Shown: in pieces, positions 63,779-64,000 of the stretch
Numbering within the stretch: the stretch's first letter is position 1
Layout of the letters: each line of letters begins with the position of its first letter
Assembly (NCBI GenBank): GCA_004298905.1
Contig: SCTK01000005.1
Coordinates: forward strand, 124,001-188,000
Reading direction: 5' to 3'
Source: Burkholderiaceae bacterium
GTDB taxonomy: Bacteria > Pseudomonadota > Gammaproteobacteria > Burkholderiales > Burkholderiaceae_D
Length of the DNA: 64,000 nt
Program-made: the position numbers and the translations under genes
Notes under the pieces: generated by a model
What the model was told of the DNA's origin: nothing
Database searches by the model: none
Seen by the model: the letters and a program-made list of their open reading frames with translations, nothing else

Positions 63779-63871
63779 AAACGACTCCAGAAAACATGAT
63801 CGATAAGACTGAAGCGCATTCTAACCAAATTGCCTGAACACTTATAATCCAGTCTTACCTCCGGTTTATCC

Positions 63872-64000
63872 ATGTCCACGACCAGCCCCGCATTTGTCAC
63901 CTCCCTGCGCAAAAATCTGAAAGCCGGGCACCGATACACCCAGCCCATGCCGCATGGCTCGGGCGATGCGGCGCTGCTGGCGCAATTGGTTGCCCCACCA
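63872..64000 (+). CDS. mfd: Start of transcription-repair coupling factor Mfd, cut by the window
   Basis: 43 codons from ATG 63872 (MSTTSPAFVTSLRKNLKAGHRYTQPMPHGSGDAALLAQLVAPP), running off the right edge. The opening xLKAGxRYTxPxPxGSGDAxLLAQL pattern is that of betaproteobacterial Mfd, and mfd is divergent from ispD in these genomes. TATAAT at 63843-63848 is a candidate -10 box without a good -35. The assignment rests on a short piece and on gene order. Confidence 0.75.
   Translation, partial: MSTTSPAFVTSLRKNLKAGHRYTQPMPHGSGDAALLAQLVAPP

Overview
The window comes from the chromosome of a betaproteobacterium, most likely Burkholderiales and probably an Oxalobacteraceae relative. The reasons are the order moaE-moaD-moeA-thrC-hom-alaA beside clpB, a rpsF-priB-rpsR-rplI-dnaB block, ispD-ispF divergent from mfd, adjacent aceA and aceB without aceK, and moderate-to-high GC with tightly packed, ATGA-overlapping genes. 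This placement rests on family recognition and gene order, not on a database search. Most of the window is housekeeping sequence; almost every gene is a recognisable family.

Layout. 1-6.5 kb: the end of a bufferin-type RiPP operon (BufB cut by the window edge, then BufC), then a CheY-like regulator and a very large MASE1-CHASE-PAS hybrid kinase. 6.5-11 kb (minus): mltG-tmk-holB-pilZ-tatD-ankyrin operon. 11-13.8 kb (plus): ygfZ, a DUF4936 gene and a double HD-GYP protein. 13.8-15.7 kb is the first accessory patch: a BrnT/BrnA toxin-antitoxin pair with a palindromic operator inside its promoter, a DUF2442 gene directly behind it, an antitoxin gene without a toxin enclosed by 42-bp direct repeats, and an unrecognised exported protein. 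15.7-20.8 kb: GNAT and esterase genes, then selO-msrB-yciB-bolA-ppiC. 20.8-28.8 kb: nadA-nadC, a PEGA-domain Ser/Thr kinase with a TssQ-like lipoprotein, the glyoxylate shunt (aceA, aceB) and dsbB. 28.8-35.1 kb: clpB behind a heat-shock-type promoter, a chemoreceptor and a second HD-GYP protein. 35.1-41.1 kb (minus): molybdopterin, threonine and alanine biosynthesis genes. 41-48 kb: Mth938-like gene, bcp, PIN-PhoH gene, AEC transporter, dnaB and the rpsF-priB-rpsR-rplI operon. 49-56.3 kb (minus): parC, family-4 uracil-DNA glycosylase, rimI, tsaB and a DUF1800/DUF1501 pair. 56.5-64 kb: ompR-envZ, ahpC-ahpD, an HI0933-type flavoprotein, a Y-family polymerase, ispF-ispD and the start of mfd.

The most interesting locus lies between the rpsF promoter and parC (48.14-49.02 kb). 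It reads as a fossil chromosomal integron holding one gene cassette. A 78-bp attC-like site follows a lipoprotein gene. The cassette begins with GTTATGC, whose reverse complement is exactly the inverse core (GCATAAC) of its own attC, which is the signature of a real cassette. Upstream lies the broken start of an IntI integrase: two frames, joined across an apparent deletion, still read LLHQVR and then [15 protein letters not shown] before running into the 3' end of parC.

Regulatory signals that can be read directly include a sigma-32-like clpB promoter, a consensus-like rpsF promoter with a CCG-containing leader hairpin, an OxyR-like operator before ahpC, a hairpin that buries the dsbB Shine-Dalgarno sequence, a hairpin just before hom, and five rho-independent terminators of good or moderate quality plus one weaker candidate.
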